Assembly (NCBI RefSeq): GCF_900177725.1
Contig: NZ_FXAT01000007.1
Coordinates: 62,001-126,000 of the forward strand
Source of the DNA: Paraburkholderia susongensis
GTDB taxonomy: Bacteria; Pseudomonadota; Gammaproteobacteria; Burkholderiales; Burkholderiaceae
Direction of reading: 5' to 3'
Length of the DNA stretch: 64,000 nt
Below the pieces are notes generated by a model, which saw only the letters and a program-made list of their open reading frames with translations, had not been told where the DNA came from and ran no database searches. The translations under genes were made by a program, and so were the position numbers. Positions 1 to 9,409 of the stretch are shown here, piece by piece. Within the stretch, counting starts at the first letter, position 1. Every line of letters begins with the position of its first letter.

Positions 1-949
1 GATCTGGGGACGTGACGGCAAGCAGTACGGTATGCCCAAGGACTGGGACACGATTGCGATGATCGTGAACCTCGACGCAGCAAAGAAAGCAGGAGTCAGT
101 CTCGCCGACTTGCAATCGATGACGTGGAACCCGCGCGACGGTGGCAGTTTCGAGCAAATCATCAAGAAGCTGACGGTCGATACGCACGGCGCCAACGCAC
201 TGGATCCGAAGTTCGACAAGTCCAAGGTCGCGATGTACGGATATCAGAATGCGAGCAACGGCGACATGTCCGGTCAGACTCAGTGGAGCTTCTTCGCGGT
301 GTCGGATGGCTTCAGGTTCCAGGATAAACCGTGGGCTCCCCGCTATTACTACGACGATCCGAAACTCGCGGAGACGCTGAACTGGATGGCGAGTTTGCCT
401 CGCCAGGGTGTATCGGCGAGCTACGAAGACGCGAAGGCGCTGGGCGTGGATGCGATGTTCGCCGCCCGCCGCGTCGCCATCGTCACCGAGGGTTCCTGGA
501 TGATCAATTACTTCAAGCAGAACGCGCACTTCGATACGGCATGGGTGCCGCTGCCCGTCGGGCCGAGCGGTTCGCGCGCCACGATGTTCAACGGCCTGGG
601 AGATTCGATCTGGACGGGTTCGAAAGTCAAGGACCAGGCGTGGAAGTGGGTCAAATATCTGGGATCGAGCGATTGCCAGAGCGTGGTCGCCGCGCGCGGC
701 GTGGTGTTCCCGGCAATCAAGGGCATGGCCCAGAAAGCGGTGGAAGCACAGAAAGCCAGAGGCATCGACTCCAGCGCCTTCCTGACCATGGCGAAATCGA
801 GAACTTTTCTTCCCCCGATCGGCGACAACGGCGCGGAGGTCAACGAGGTCATCACCAATGCGGTTGAATCGGTCCTGATCGGCAAGGCTGGCGCTGCCGA
901 CGCAATGAAGACGGCGAATGCCAAAGCGAACCAGCTCGTGAAAGACTGA
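1..949 (+). CDS. ABC transporter sugar-type substrate-binding protein (C-terminal part)
   Basis: The reading frame is open from the first bases of the window, so the start and signal peptide lie upstream; an internal ATG at 32 is not a real start. The visible ~315 residues look like the C-terminal two thirds of a family 1 extracellular solute-binding protein: an early DGKQYGMPKDWDT hinge-type motif, then a long alpha/beta lobe with GSWMINYF and a Trp-rich tail region (DQAWKWVKYL). It should bind a sugar or polyol in the periplasm. Nine bases separate its stop from the ATPase gene, so the two are one operon, and the permease genes are presumably upstream. The substrate cannot be read from the sequence. 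Confidence 0.88.
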   Translation, partial: IWGRDGKQYGMPKDWDTIAMIVNLDAAKKAGVSLADLQSMTWNPRDGGSFEQIIKKLTVDTHGANALDPKFDKSKVAMYGYQNASNGDMSGQTQWSFFAVSDGFRFQDKPWAPRYYYDDPKLAETLNWMASLPRQGVSASYEDAKALGVDAMFAARRVAIVTEGSWMINYFKQNAHFDTAWVPLPVGPSGSRATMFNGLGDSIWTGSKVKDQAWKWVKYLGSSDCQSVVAARGVVFPAIKGMAQKAVEAQKARGIDSSAFLTMAKSRTFLPPIGDNGAEVNEVITNAVESVLIGKAGAADAMKTANAKANQLVKD

Positions 950-957
950 GGGTCATC

Positions 958-2109
958 ATGGCAAGTATTGAACTGCAATCAGTCTTCAAGGCTTATGGCG
1001 ATCAATCCCCGGTGATTCGCGATGTCGATCTGTCGATCCGGGAGGGCGAGTTCTGCGTGTTCGTCGGCCCTTCCGGGTGCGGGAAATCGACACTGCTGCG
1101 GATGATCGCGGGTCTCGAAGACATCAGCGCGGGAAATCTGCTGATCGATTCGGTGCGGATGAACGAGACGCCGCCATCGCGGCGCGGCATCGCGATGGTA
1201 TTTCAGAGCTACGCGCTGTTTCCGCATTTGAGCGTCTACGACAACATGGCCTTCGGCATGACGCTCGCCAGAATCAGCAAGGCTGTGATCCGCGAAAAGG
1301 TGACGGCGGCGGCCCGCCTGCTTCAGCTCGAACACCTGCTCGACAGAAAGCCGAAGCAGCTTTCCGGCGGACAGCGGCAGCGCGTCGCGATCGGGCGGGC
1401 GATCGTGCGTGAACCCGGCGTTTTCCTGTTCGACGAACCGCTGTCCAATCTCGATGCCGCGTTGCGTGTGCAAACCCGCTTCGAGATCGCAAAGATTCAC
1501 CGCGACTTCGGCCGCGCGAGCACCATCTATGTCACGCATGACCAGGTCGAGGCGATGACGCTCGCCGATCGCATCCTGTTGCTCAACAGCGGCGACGCGG
1601 TGGCACGCGACGGTAGCGTCGCGCAATGCGGCTCGCCGCTCGAGCTCTATCATCAGCCTCGCAACATGTTCGTTGCGGGTTTCATCGGCTCGCCCAAAAT
1701 GAACTTCCTGCCGGGCCTCCTGATCGAGGGCTACACCGATCGCGCCAGAGTGAAACTCGTAACAGGAGAGACGATTGAAGCGCTGGTCGACGCAAGCGCG
1801 TTGAAGCCCGGGGCGCCCGTGACGGTCGGCTTGCGTCCGGAACACGCGCAACTCGGCACGGTGTCGCAGCATCTCGTTCGCGAGGTGCACTGGCAGGAAC
1901 GACTCGGGGAGTCGACCTATCTCTACGTCGATAGCGGAGTGGCTAACAAGCCGCTGGTCGTGAAGGCACCGGGCAATATGCATGCGACACCGGGGCAGCG
2001 AGTCGCCTTGTCGCTGCCGGCCGATGCGTTGCATCTGTTCGACGGTGAAGGGAAGGCGCTTACCCGGCGCGTCACCACTTCCGATATGCCGCTGCCGCAG
2101 GCCGCGTAA
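958..2109 (+). CDS. ABC transporter ATP-binding protein, carbohydrate (UgpC/MalK) type
   Basis: This 383-residue ATPase powers the importer whose binding protein lies just upstream. Walker A (GPSGCGKST) is at residues 37-45, the Q-loop Gln at 83, the LSGGQ signature at 135-139, Walker B with the catalytic Glu (FLFDEP) around 156-161 and the switch His at 194. The last ~140 residues form a TOBE/OB-fold regulatory domain, as in MalK and UgpC, so the length is normal. It is the last gene of the operon and converges on the minus-strand gene ending at 2166. Assignment to the sugar/polyol subfamily is firm; the exact sugar is not known. Confidence 0.93.
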   Translation: MASIELQSVFKAYGDQSPVIRDVDLSIREGEFCVFVGPSGCGKSTLLRMIAGLEDISAGNLLIDSVRMNETPPSRRGIAMVFQSYALFPHLSVYDNMAFGMTLARISKAVIREKVTAAARLLQLEHLLDRKPKQLSGGQRQRVAIGRAIVREPGVFLFDEPLSNLDAALRVQTRFEIAKIHRDFGRASTIYVTHDQVEAMTLADRILLLNSGDAVARDGSVAQCGSPLELYHQPRNMFVAGFIGSPKMNFLPGLLIEGYTDRARVKLVTGETIEALVDASALKPGAPVTVGLRPEHAQLGTVSQHLVREVHWQERLGESTYLYVDSGVANKPLVVKAPGNMHATPGQRVALSLPADALHLFDGEGKALTRRVTTSDMPLPQAA

Positions 2110-2165
2110 AGCTGAAACCCCGAGACCTCGCACGTCACGAGAAGACCGCGGACCGGTGAGGCGTC

Positions 2166-2615
2166 TCAGCCGATTTCACCCAGGCGTCCGGCAAAGACGC
2201 CGATCACCTCGCGAAGATCCTCGGGCGGCAAATTGCGCACCAATACGAGGATCGTTCCGGAAAACACCTTGCCTTTCCAGAACTTGAAAACGAGCGAGGC
2301 CAGTGCGCTCAGAGTCACGCCGGTCGCGGCAAACAGCGCTGTGATTGCCGGCACGTTGTCGCGGTAGAGGAACACCAGCAGACAACCGCCGAGAAACATG
2401 ATCGCCACCATCGCGACGCACAGTTGGAAGTACTTGTCGCTGCGAGACTGGACCAAGGCGAGGTCCGCGACGAGTCGCTCCTGAGCGGCGCGGCGCTCGC
2501 GCTTCGTCTCCTCTTCCCCGGCGCGATCGGTGGGAACGCCCGCGATGGACGTCGGGTCTTCACCGAAGTGCGCGCTGCCCAGAAAGCTTTCCAACACTTT
2601 TCTTATTTCTTTCAC
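2166..2615 (-). CDS. Small two-helix membrane protein of unknown family
   Basis: I do not recognise this protein. I chose the GTG start at 2615 because GGAG lies about six bases upstream, inside the end of the preceding gene; an ATG at 2660 would add 15 residues. Residues ~30-65 are charged (Glu/Arg/Lys-rich) and probably a coiled coil. Two hydrophobic helices follow (near YFQLCVAMVAIMFLGG and VPAITALFAATGVTLSA), then a basic turn FKFWKGK and a short C-terminal tail. The coiled coil plus two-helix plan resembles the TRADD-N-associated two-transmembrane domains of conflict systems, but that is inference. It is the third gene of a minus-strand cassette and overlaps gene two by 56 bases. Confidence 0.7.
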   Translation of the reverse strand: MKEIRKVLESFLGSAHFGEDPTSIAGVPTDRAGEEETKRERRAAQERLVADLALVQSRSDKYFQLCVAMVAIMFLGGCLLVFLYRDNVPAITALFAATGVTLSALASLVFKFWKGKVFSGTILVLVRNLPPEDLREVIGVFAGRLGEIG

Positions 2616-3504
2616 GGTCGATCTCCGACTGAATGAGTGCGCGAACTTTGAAAACAGCATCTTCGAAGGGTGCTGGCGTCGCCGAGAGCAGATCTATCAC
2701 ACGCTGATAGATCAACAGGCGTGGCAGCGGATAAGTCCAATGCTCGTTACAGGCGACGTAGCAACCCGGCGCGCGTTGCTTGATGCGCGTCGCCATCAGC
2801 ACGCATGTGCAGATGGTCAGATCGAGCATCCGGTCGAACGTAGGCGGAACGCTCGCGACAACCGTTTCGACGGTTTCAAAACCGTTTGCGAACTCTACCG
2901 AGGCTCCCCCCCGGAAGAAATGCGGCGCACACGACTCGAGAAGCAAGCGCCGCTCGTGCCAATGCGTCTGCAACGTGCTTGGCCGGCCCGGCGCCGCGTC
3001 CGCGTCATCTCGAAGCGGTACATCGCCGGCGCTGCTGAAGAGCGCCCTGTTCAATTCGGCGAGCCCGTTCTCCGCGCGCGGTGGAACGCCAGTCAACGCC
3101 TGCACCGCGCGATGAAGCGCATGGGCGGGATCGCCGAGCGCAGCGCCAAGCGCCTCCGGGTCGCGCAGGTCGCTTGCGCGAAAAAGCGCACTGCGCCAGT
3201 GTGAAAATACCGTCACGACTTCGAACCGCTCCATCAGTGCGAGAAGATCATCCAGTACCGCGTCGCGCTGCACCGTCACGCCTTTGCGTTCGAGTTGCCT
3301 GAGCCTCTTTTCGATCTGCTCCGCCTCGTTGCTCCAACGGCACCATGCGGCGTCCGGATCGCGTTCGCGCGAATTGCCGCGCAGAACGCCTTCGAAGATA
3401 AAGGAGCCTTCCTCGCGGACCAGAAAGCGCTGTACGAACCGGTCACGGGTGAGCGGCACGCCCACGGCCATTGCGCAATCGCTAGGCGAGACGATCGTTT
3501 TCAT
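2560..3504 (-). CDS. Unknown protein with CHAT-like His/Cys pattern
   Basis: No family is recognised with certainty. The frame extends further upstream, but the Met at 3504 (MKTIVSPS) gives a 314-residue protein overlapping the end of the previous gene by 23 bases. There is no signal peptide or membrane helix, so it is probably cytoplasmic. A hydrophobic strand ends in VVTVFSHW (His102), and a second strand ends in LDLTICTC (Cys232, Cys234). This is how CHAT/caspase-like proteases present their His and Cys dyad, although the spacing of 130 residues is long and sequence support is weak. It sits between a large membrane protein and a small membrane protein in one transcription unit, which suggests a shared signalling or defence function. 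Confidence 0.68.
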   Translation of the reverse strand: MKTIVSPSDCAMAVGVPLTRDRFVQRFLVREEGSFIFEGVLRGNSRERDPDAAWCRWSNEAEQIEKRLRQLERKGVTVQRDAVLDDLLALMERFEVVTVFSHWRSALFRASDLRDPEALGAALGDPAHALHRAVQALTGVPPRAENGLAELNRALFSSAGDVPLRDDADAAPGRPSTLQTHWHERRLLLESCAPHFFRGGASVEFANGFETVETVVASVPPTFDRMLDLTICTCVLMATRIKQRAPGCYVACNEHWTYPLPRLLIYQRVIDLLSATPAPFEDAVFKVRALIQSEIDRERNKKSVGKLSGQRALR

Positions 3505-6500
3505 CGGACGTATCCGGGCTCGGGCGGCTGACCACGTAGAAGTCCTTGTTCTGCTTGTCGACGAACTGAAAGGACGTATCGTCGAACGAACCGTAGGCCA
3601 CGTGCAGATCATGGCGCAGCTTGATCGACGCAAGCGCGACGTCGGGACTCTGAATGTTGTGCAGCATGGCCTGGATGTCGGCCAGCTTGACCTTGAGCGC
3701 GTCGCTGAGCGTATCGAAGAAGAGCCGTATTCTCACGAGCAGCGACGGGCCGCTTCCGATCGCGTCCACTTTCATCTCGAGGTCGATTGCGATCCGGTCT
3801 CCAGCCTGAATGGGCTCGGAAACGCGCACCGACTCGGCTGCCTTGGCCCAGTCGTAGCGAGCGTCGAGTACCGCCTTGAGCGCCTGCGGTTCCATCGTGC
3901 CGTCGCTCGTGGCGATCAGCCGCACGTCTTGCGACGAGTCCTGCAGCTTCACGGAGTTCAACAGGGAACGTGCGGATCTTTCGTCCATGTTGTGAAAATG
4001 AAGGTGCACGACTGCGTCGGAGTGCTGGGCGGCCAGCTGGCGCAGTGCGTCGACGGCCGCGGGCGGATTGGTGGCCTCGACGAACAGCCCGTCTGGACCA
4101 TGAACGGAGAATTGCATGTTCGCGTCGCGCGTGATGATGAGCGGCACGGACAAGCCATGATCTTTCTGCGTGGTTGCGAAGGCGGCGAGCAGTTGCCCGT
4201 CCGAACCGCCGCCCGGTTCCGGCGCAAAGCGCCAGCCCGAACGGTAGCCTCCCGGTGGAATGCCGCCGCCGCCCATGCCGCGTCCCGCGCCTTGCGCGAT
4301 ATCGGCCGGAAGATGCAGCGTTTCGCTGACGTTGCGCATGTCCAGTTTCGCCTGCCTGAACGCGCTTTGGACGTCCTGCTCGATCAGAGCGGGATCGCGG
4401 CTGCCGGCATCGCGGCCGACGATGCGCTCGACTGCCGGCAGTCCGTCCGCATCCGCGTGGTTGTACAGCACGACAGGGTGGCCGTTCTGATCGACCACTT
4501 TCACCGTGCCGCGTGCCACGCTCGAATCGGCCTGATAGTCGAGAATGGCCGAAGAGAGGTTGTGTCCGCCCTGCACGTCGGCGCCGGGAACGCTGGCGGA
4601 CGATATCACCACCGAAGGCGTGCGAATCCATCCAGACGTGGGCCGTTTGTTCCACTGCTCGACATAGGATTTCGCAACGGCGATTCTCACGCTGTTGTCG
4701 CGGGACAGATTCTGAAGCGCGTCCGCAACGTGAACCACGACCTTGAGCATGGCGTGGGTCTGCGCGTCGCTTTTGGCCGTTGCGACGCGAAACGCAACGG
4801 GGTCGGCGATTGCGTCGATCAGCGCTTCGCGCTGCGCGTCCGTGGCGGTGTCGAGGTAGGCGCGCAACTCGCTTTGCGCCTTGCGCGCGTCGTCCAGCAT
4901 TTTGGTGAGTTCGGGATGAGCAGCCTCCAGATCGGGCGCGGATAGACCCGCGGACAGGAAGTTGTCCAGTACCTGCGCCGTGGTCTCGTGCGCGCCGTCG
5001 AAGCGCGGCGCGGCTCGCACGGGTTCGGCGGCGGCATGAATGTCGAAGTGCACGAATAACTGGTATAGCGCCGCATATTGCACGACACGTGCGAGGTTGG
5101 CGTCGCCGAGCGTGCCGAACCAGTCATACGAAGCGTCTTCGGCTGCGCGCACGTTCGAGTTGTCACCGGCGAGATAGTCGATGGGCAGCGCACCCGTGCG
5201 GTGCAGCGCATACACATCGAAGTCACCTTGCTGAACGGCGTAGCCCGCGCCCTTGGTGTTCCAGTTGAAAGTCACCGAGCCGCCTTCTATCGTTTCTTTC
5301 GTCAGCAACGGCGAGGAGGGCGAAAACGAAGGTGGGTCGGGATAGCGGAAATTGACGTAGTGAACCTTGCCCCCCATCGACCAGGACTTGAGCATCTGAT
5401 CGGTGACGTTCAGCAAACTGCCGTACTCGGTGTCAATGAGCTGATCGCTCAGATAGATCGGCGCCCAGTCGAGTTTTCGCGTGTCGTCGATGCGGCCCGC
5501 GAAAGCGAATGTTCTCTCATAGCTTTGCGATAGCTCGTCCCGGTCGGCCGAGGCGAGCAGCATGACGGTTTCGACGCGCAACGGCGGCAATGTGTCGACA
5601 CGGTTGATGCGCTCACGCCCAATGATCACCACGTAGCCGTTGGCGGCACCCACGCCGCCCAGTACGAGATCGGTATCGAGTGCGAACTCGCGCGCCTCGG
5701 CGCGGGAGCTCGCCAGGTCCTTGTTCGCCGCGATGCACCACACTATGAAGCCGCGCTCCGTGGATGCGTATACGCCCCGTGCGCCGCGATCCAGAATCTG
5801 CTGCAGCGTCATGGCGGGGCCGCCTTGCAGCGACTGCAGACGAAGAACACCCGCGGACGGTGGAATTTCGCTATCGGGCGCGGCATTGAGTACGATCGAT
5901 ACACCGACGCCCAGGAGGATCAGAGTCAGGATAAAGCGCCGGCGGCGAATTGCCTGATAGACCAACACCGCGCCGATCAGGATCGTCAGCAGCGCGATCG
6001 TGCCGTTTTGCAGGGTCCACGTACCCGCGCGGCGCTCACGGTTATCGCCTATGAACCACTTCCAGATCTGCTTCGAGGTCAGGGTGACGTCGAGGCCGCT
6101 CAGACGGGAGGGCGGCGGGGTGTCGGCGATCGGCAGCGCGTACGCCTTATACGATGTGCCGTAGAGCCGGGTCGAGAGCATCGCGACGAGCGAATCGACT
6201 TGCGCTTGCGAGGCAGGCGGCAGATCGACGACCGCATCGATCAGAACACCGTTGTAGCCGATCCGTGATTTCTGCAGCGAGATCGCACTGAGCAGCGGCG
6301 AAATCTGCTTCAGATCTTCCAGCGTGACATCCGGCGGCGGTTCCGAGATCACGAGTGTCCTGTGACCATCCCCGCCGGGTTCGGATAGGGCAATGACCTG
6401 CATGTTGAGCGGATAAGTCGCTCGAAAGCGTACCCAGTCGTTCTGAGACTTGTGCGCATCCGCCCACGCGGCGGGTACGAGCAGGAAGCCTAGAAGCGCC

Positions 6501-6622
6501 GCAAGGTAAAGCAGGAGCGAGCGCACGGCGAGGGACGGGCAACCTCGTCCCGCAGCGCGCCGCGAACCCAATCCAGATTCGGCCGGGGCGGCCGCCATGT
6601 CGTGTTGACTGTCGGAGCGCAT
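3482..6622 (-). CDS. Large membrane-anchored periplasmic protein, unknown family
   Basis: I do not recognise this 1046-residue protein. The ATG at 6622 is supported by GGAGG four bases upstream. A hydrophobic signal or anchor (residues ~35-53, ending AAWADA) is followed by a ~150-residue domain, a helical hairpin with two membrane segments (~207-224 and ~230-247) joined by an Arg-rich turn (RRRR, 226-229), and ~800 residues predicted to be outside the cytoplasm. The large part has a Gly-rich linker (GRGMGGGGIPPGG) and an HLHFHN motif near the C-terminus but no catalytic signature I can name. It is the first gene of a three-gene cassette with the CHAT-like protein and a small membrane protein, and overlaps the next gene, implying translational coupling. 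Confidence 0.8.
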   Translation of the reverse strand: MRSDSQHDMAAAPAESGLGSRRAAGRGCPSLAVRSLLLYLAALLGFLLVPAAWADAHKSQNDWVRFRATYPLNMQVIALSEPGGDGHRTLVISEPPPDVTLEDLKQISPLLSAISLQKSRIGYNGVLIDAVVDLPPASQAQVDSLVAMLSTRLYGTSYKAYALPIADTPPPSRLSGLDVTLTSKQIWKWFIGDNRERRAGTWTLQNGTIALLTILIGAVLVYQAIRRRRFILTLILLGVGVSIVLNAAPDSEIPPSAGVLRLQSLQGGPAMTLQQILDRGARGVYASTERGFIVWCIAANKDLASSRAEAREFALDTDLVLGGVGAANGYVVIIGRERINRVDTLPPLRVETVMLLASADRDELSQSYERTFAFAGRIDDTRKLDWAPIYLSDQLIDTEYGSLLNVTDQMLKSWSMGGKVHYVNFRYPDPPSFSPSSPLLTKETIEGGSVTFNWNTKGAGYAVQQGDFDVYALHRTGALPIDYLAGDNSNVRAAEDASYDWFGTLGDANLARVVQYAALYQLFVHFDIHAAAEPVRAAPRFDGAHETTAQVLDNFLSAGLSAPDLEAAHPELTKMLDDARKAQSELRAYLDTATDAQREALIDAIADPVAFRVATAKSDAQTHAMLKVVVHVADALQNLSRDNSVRIAVAKSYVEQWNKRPTSGWIRTPSVVISSASVPGADVQGGHNLSSAILDYQADSSVARGTVKVVDQNGHPVVLYNHADADGLPAVERIVGRDAGSRDPALIEQDVQSAFRQAKLDMRNVSETLHLPADIAQGAGRGMGGGGIPPGGYRSGWRFAPEPGGGSDGQLLAAFATTQKDHGLSVPLIITRDANMQFSVHGPDGLFVEATNPPAAVDALRQLAAQHSDAVVHLHFHNMDERSARSLLNSVKLQDSSQDVRLIATSDGTMEPQALKAVLDARYDWAKAAESVRVSEPIQAGDRIAIDLEMKVDAIGSGPSLLVRIRLFFDTLSDALKVKLADIQAMLHNIQSPDVALASIKLRHDLHVAYGSFDDTSFQFVDKQNKDFYVVSRPSPDTSDENDRLA

Positions 6623-7117
6623 AACGCCTCCATCCGCGGTAAGGGACTACGGAGATGGGCTACTTCTGGCGTGTCGTCGTATCGTCGTGTCGAGAACGAC
6701 GTGGAGGGGCGTTTTTTAACCGGAAGGTGGATACAGACTGGGATCTTCGACTATTTCTTGGAAGTCCACCTTGAACGATTCGTTATCCTCTGGAAATCAT
6801 CCTGTGGATGATGGTTCGGAGAAGTCCAACGAACGATCAATCCGCATAGGAGAAAAATAGACGAAGGCGCCCGCTATCCGGATGGAATAGTGTCGTCATA
6901 CGTGCGCCACCGAACCAAGCGGGTTAGCTCGGTGCTTTCACGAAACGCGCTTTACACGGCGTAAGGATGGCCATTCGATGGGGACGGTCTTTCTGCCCGG
7001 AACGGCGTTGGCTGACTGAAAGCTGGCGGGTTGCTGACGCCGACCCGACATGCAGCCGACAGCGCATCGCACCATCGCAACACACCATCGGCCGCCATGC
7101 CGAATCAACGGATCACA
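6623..7117. other. Intergenic region with a short palindrome
   Basis: These 495 bases separate the large membrane-protein gene from the EF-hand-like gene. No convincing coding sequence is present. A palindrome with 7-base arms (ATCATCC/GGATGAT) and a 3-base loop lies at 6796-6812. The region should contain the promoter of the minus-strand cassette, but I could not fix -35/-10 boxes. Confidence 0.5.
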
Positions 7118-7513
7118 CTACTGATGCTGCTGCAAATACTGCCTGACGTCGTTCAACGTTACCCTCCCTGAATGCGCGGTGTCGATCTCATCAAAATGCT
7201 TCGCGATATAGCCGAGCCCATCGCTTTGCGCCTGCGCCTTCGTAATCGCCGAGCCGTTGCTCAACGCCGAGTTTGCGCCGAGCCGGGCTTCCGTTCGCTG
7301 CTGGGCCTGCTGTTGCAGCGTCGTGCCGGTCGTCGGCGCGACAGCCGCGGCGCGGTTACGAGGAAAGAACGGACCGTCCACGCCGTGTCCGCCGTTGGGT
7401 AGCGTCACGGGGGCCACCTGCTGCGGCGGCAATGCGTGCGCACTGCCGATGACGGCGCCAAGGACGATCAACGGAAGCGCACGTCGCAATATATCGATTG
7501 GAGACATGATCAT
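7118..7513 (-). CDS. Exported protein with a degenerate EF-hand
   Basis: This 131-residue protein starts with a clear signal peptide (hydrophobic core LPLIVLGAVIGSAHA), followed by a Pro/Gln/Ala-rich stretch with low complexity. The C-terminus carries a single EF-hand-like helix-loop-helix: FDEID, then loop D-T-A-H-S-G-R-V-T-L-N-D, then VRQYL. Loop positions 1, 5, 6, 8 and 12 fit the calcium-binding consensus while position 3 (Ala) does not, so calcium binding is uncertain. It is 57 bases downstream of no obvious partner on the same strand, since the S10 peptidase gene ends at 7571 reading towards it. Small periplasmic proteins of this plan are common in Burkholderiaceae, with unknown roles. 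Confidence 0.75.
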   Translation of the reverse strand: MIMSPIDILRRALPLIVLGAVIGSAHALPPQQVAPVTLPNGGHGVDGPFFPRNRAAAVAPTTGTTLQQQAQQRTEARLGANSALSNGSAITKAQAQSDGLGYIAKHFDEIDTAHSGRVTLNDVRQYLQQHQ

Positions 7514-7570
7514 TCGCCATAAAAAGTAGTTAGAGGGTTTCGCGTGAAGCGCAAGCGAAACCAGCCTGAA

Positions 7571-9409
7571 TCAGGGCGCGGTTGCGGCTACCGCTTCGCT
7601 CGTCGGCGTGCCGGCCGGGGCTTCGTCCGCCCACGGCTGCGGCAGCGTGGCGAGCGTGAGTGCGCCGGGTATCGACGCGCCACGGTAGAAGTTCGCGAGG
7701 TCCACTTTCATCTGCGGGCGTGCAACGTCATCCAGATAAATCATATGCCCGCCCTGGAAGAAGTTCACTTGCAGATTCGGGTTGAGACCTTGTACGGTCT
7801 TCAGCCGCGCGAGTTGCTTCTCGGTGTTGAAGAACGGCGTCGCGAGATCGTGGAAGCCGTTTTCCGACAGCACCTTCAACTGCGGATTCAACTGGAGCGC
7901 GCCGAGCAGATCGGGAATCGTGTCGGGCAAGGGCTGGCCGCCGTGCGAGAAATCCCAGACCTGGATGATCGCGTCGTTCAACGGCATGTACGTCGCGTTC
8001 GGCGCCGTATAGCCGAGGTAATCCGGCATTTGCGTGGCCAACGCATTCGTGAACGGCTGGGAGATCAGGATATCCGAAGGGTCGCCGTCGGACTGCAGCC
8101 GCGGGTCCGAGTTGGGCAGCGACACGCGTCCATCGTAGCGGCCGATCGTCGATCCCGGCACCAGCGTGATGTTGTACGGATTCACGTTGAAGTAGCCCTG
8201 CATCGCCTGCAACGTGAGCCCGGATTCGATGTCCCAAAGCTGCTCAAGCCACGTGGGCGGGAAGTTCGGTGGTCCCGCGAAAGTGGGAGCGCCGAGCTGG
8301 CTCAAAGTCCAGTACAACGAATAGTTCTTGAACAGGTTGTAGTTGGCCGTCACGAACGCCTCGCTGCGCAGCGCGTAAAGCGCCTGGTTCACGGGCGGTG
8401 GCGACACCTGTTTGTAGTAGGCCGCTACTTCGGCATAGCCCGGCAGGTAGCCGCTCAGCGTATCGGTTTCCAGCGCGAGTTGATCGGTCGATCCCGTGAT
8501 CGCGACCGCTTCGACCGCATCGGCGAAGTAGTTGAGTATCGAGGACTGCAGCGTGATCCCCGTCAGATGCACCCCGGCCGATTCGAGCGCGAGCGCGAGG
8601 ATGTCGGTGCGAGGCGTGCCATACGATTCGCCGTACAGATAGATCGGCGAGCTGCTGCGCGAATTGACCGTGAGGTAGCGCATGATGAAGTCGCGCATGA
8701 TGTTCGCGTCCGCATCGGTGCTCCAGTAGGTCTGGTTCGTGTTCGGCAGGATTGCTTCGGAGAGACCGGTCCCCGGCGGATCGATGAACACGAGGTCCGT
8801 CGTGTCGATCAGGCTCTCGGTGTTGTTCACGAGCGGGTAATTCGGCCAGCTCGTGCCGTCCAGCAGCGGATCGGTCGTGGCGACGCGTGTCGGCGCGAAC
8901 GAGCCGAGGCGCAGCCAGATCGACGCGGAGCCCGGTCCGCCGTTATAGACGAACGTCACGGGCCGCGGCGTGCCGTTCGTGCTCGGCGCGGTGTACGCGA
9001 CATAGGACATCGTGGCTTCAGGCGCACCGCTCTTCAGATCCATCGCGGTCAAATGGCCGGTCGTCGTCGTGTAGTTGACCGTGGTGTTGCTGGAGGTCCA
9101 CTGGTAATGCATGATCGCCGCTTTCTCCGACACTTGCGAGGCGGCGAGACCGTCGGACGCATTCGCCGAATAGGCGACGAGATCGGTATAGGGTTGATTG
9201 GCCGTCGACGGCTGATTCGGCGACTGCGCCTTGTTGGCGACCTGCGCCATGCTGGTCGGCACTGCCGAGGCGGAAGAGCCGCCGTCGCTGCCACCGCATC
9301 CCGCGAGCAATACGATGCCCACAGTCAACGCGCCCAGGGCGATTAGCCGGCTCTCGCGGCTTTGGCGACGGACGTGGCCGTCGCCAGTACTGTTTCTGTC
9401 TGGTTTCAT
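7571..9409 (-). CDS. S10 family serine carboxypeptidase-like lipoprotein
   Basis: The start at 9409 (MKPDRNSTG) has AAGGA upstream and places a lipoprotein signal at the N-terminus with lipobox LLAGC (Cys38); the frame's upstream ATG at 9499 would bury it. The 612-residue protein has the S10 oxyanion motif NGGPGS (156-161), the nucleophile motif YGESYG (Ser262), and later FHDLATP (Asp521) and GGHMIY (His555), giving the Ser-Asp-His triad of serine carboxypeptidases. It probably trims C-terminal residues from peptides in the periplasm or at the outer membrane. It appears monocistronic, with a long AT-rich upstream region. Confidence 0.9.
   Translation of the reverse strand: MKPDRNSTGDGHVRRQSRESRLIALGALTVGIVLLAGCGGSDGGSSASAVPTSMAQVANKAQSPNQPSTANQPYTDLVAYSANASDGLAASQVSEKAAIMHYQWTSSNTTVNYTTTTGHLTAMDLKSGAPEATMSYVAYTAPSTNGTPRPVTFVYNGGPGSASIWLRLGSFAPTRVATTDPLLDGTSWPNYPLVNNTESLIDTTDLVFIDPPGTGLSEAILPNTNQTYWSTDADANIMRDFIMRYLTVNSRSSSPIYLYGESYGTPRTDILALALESAGVHLTGITLQSSILNYFADAVEAVAITGSTDQLALETDTLSGYLPGYAEVAAYYKQVSPPPVNQALYALRSEAFVTANYNLFKNYSLYWTLSQLGAPTFAGPPNFPPTWLEQLWDIESGLTLQAMQGYFNVNPYNITLVPGSTIGRYDGRVSLPNSDPRLQSDGDPSDILISQPFTNALATQMPDYLGYTAPNATYMPLNDAIIQVWDFSHGGQPLPDTIPDLLGALQLNPQLKVLSENGFHDLATPFFNTEKQLARLKTVQGLNPNLQVNFFQGGHMIYLDDVARPQMKVDLANFYRGASIPGALTLATLPQPWADEAPAGTPTSEAVAATAP

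Noticed and set aside
3284..4945. 553-residue plus-strand frame
   Set aside because: Antisense to the large membrane-protein gene and its neighbour; Arg/His/Val-rich with no domain features.
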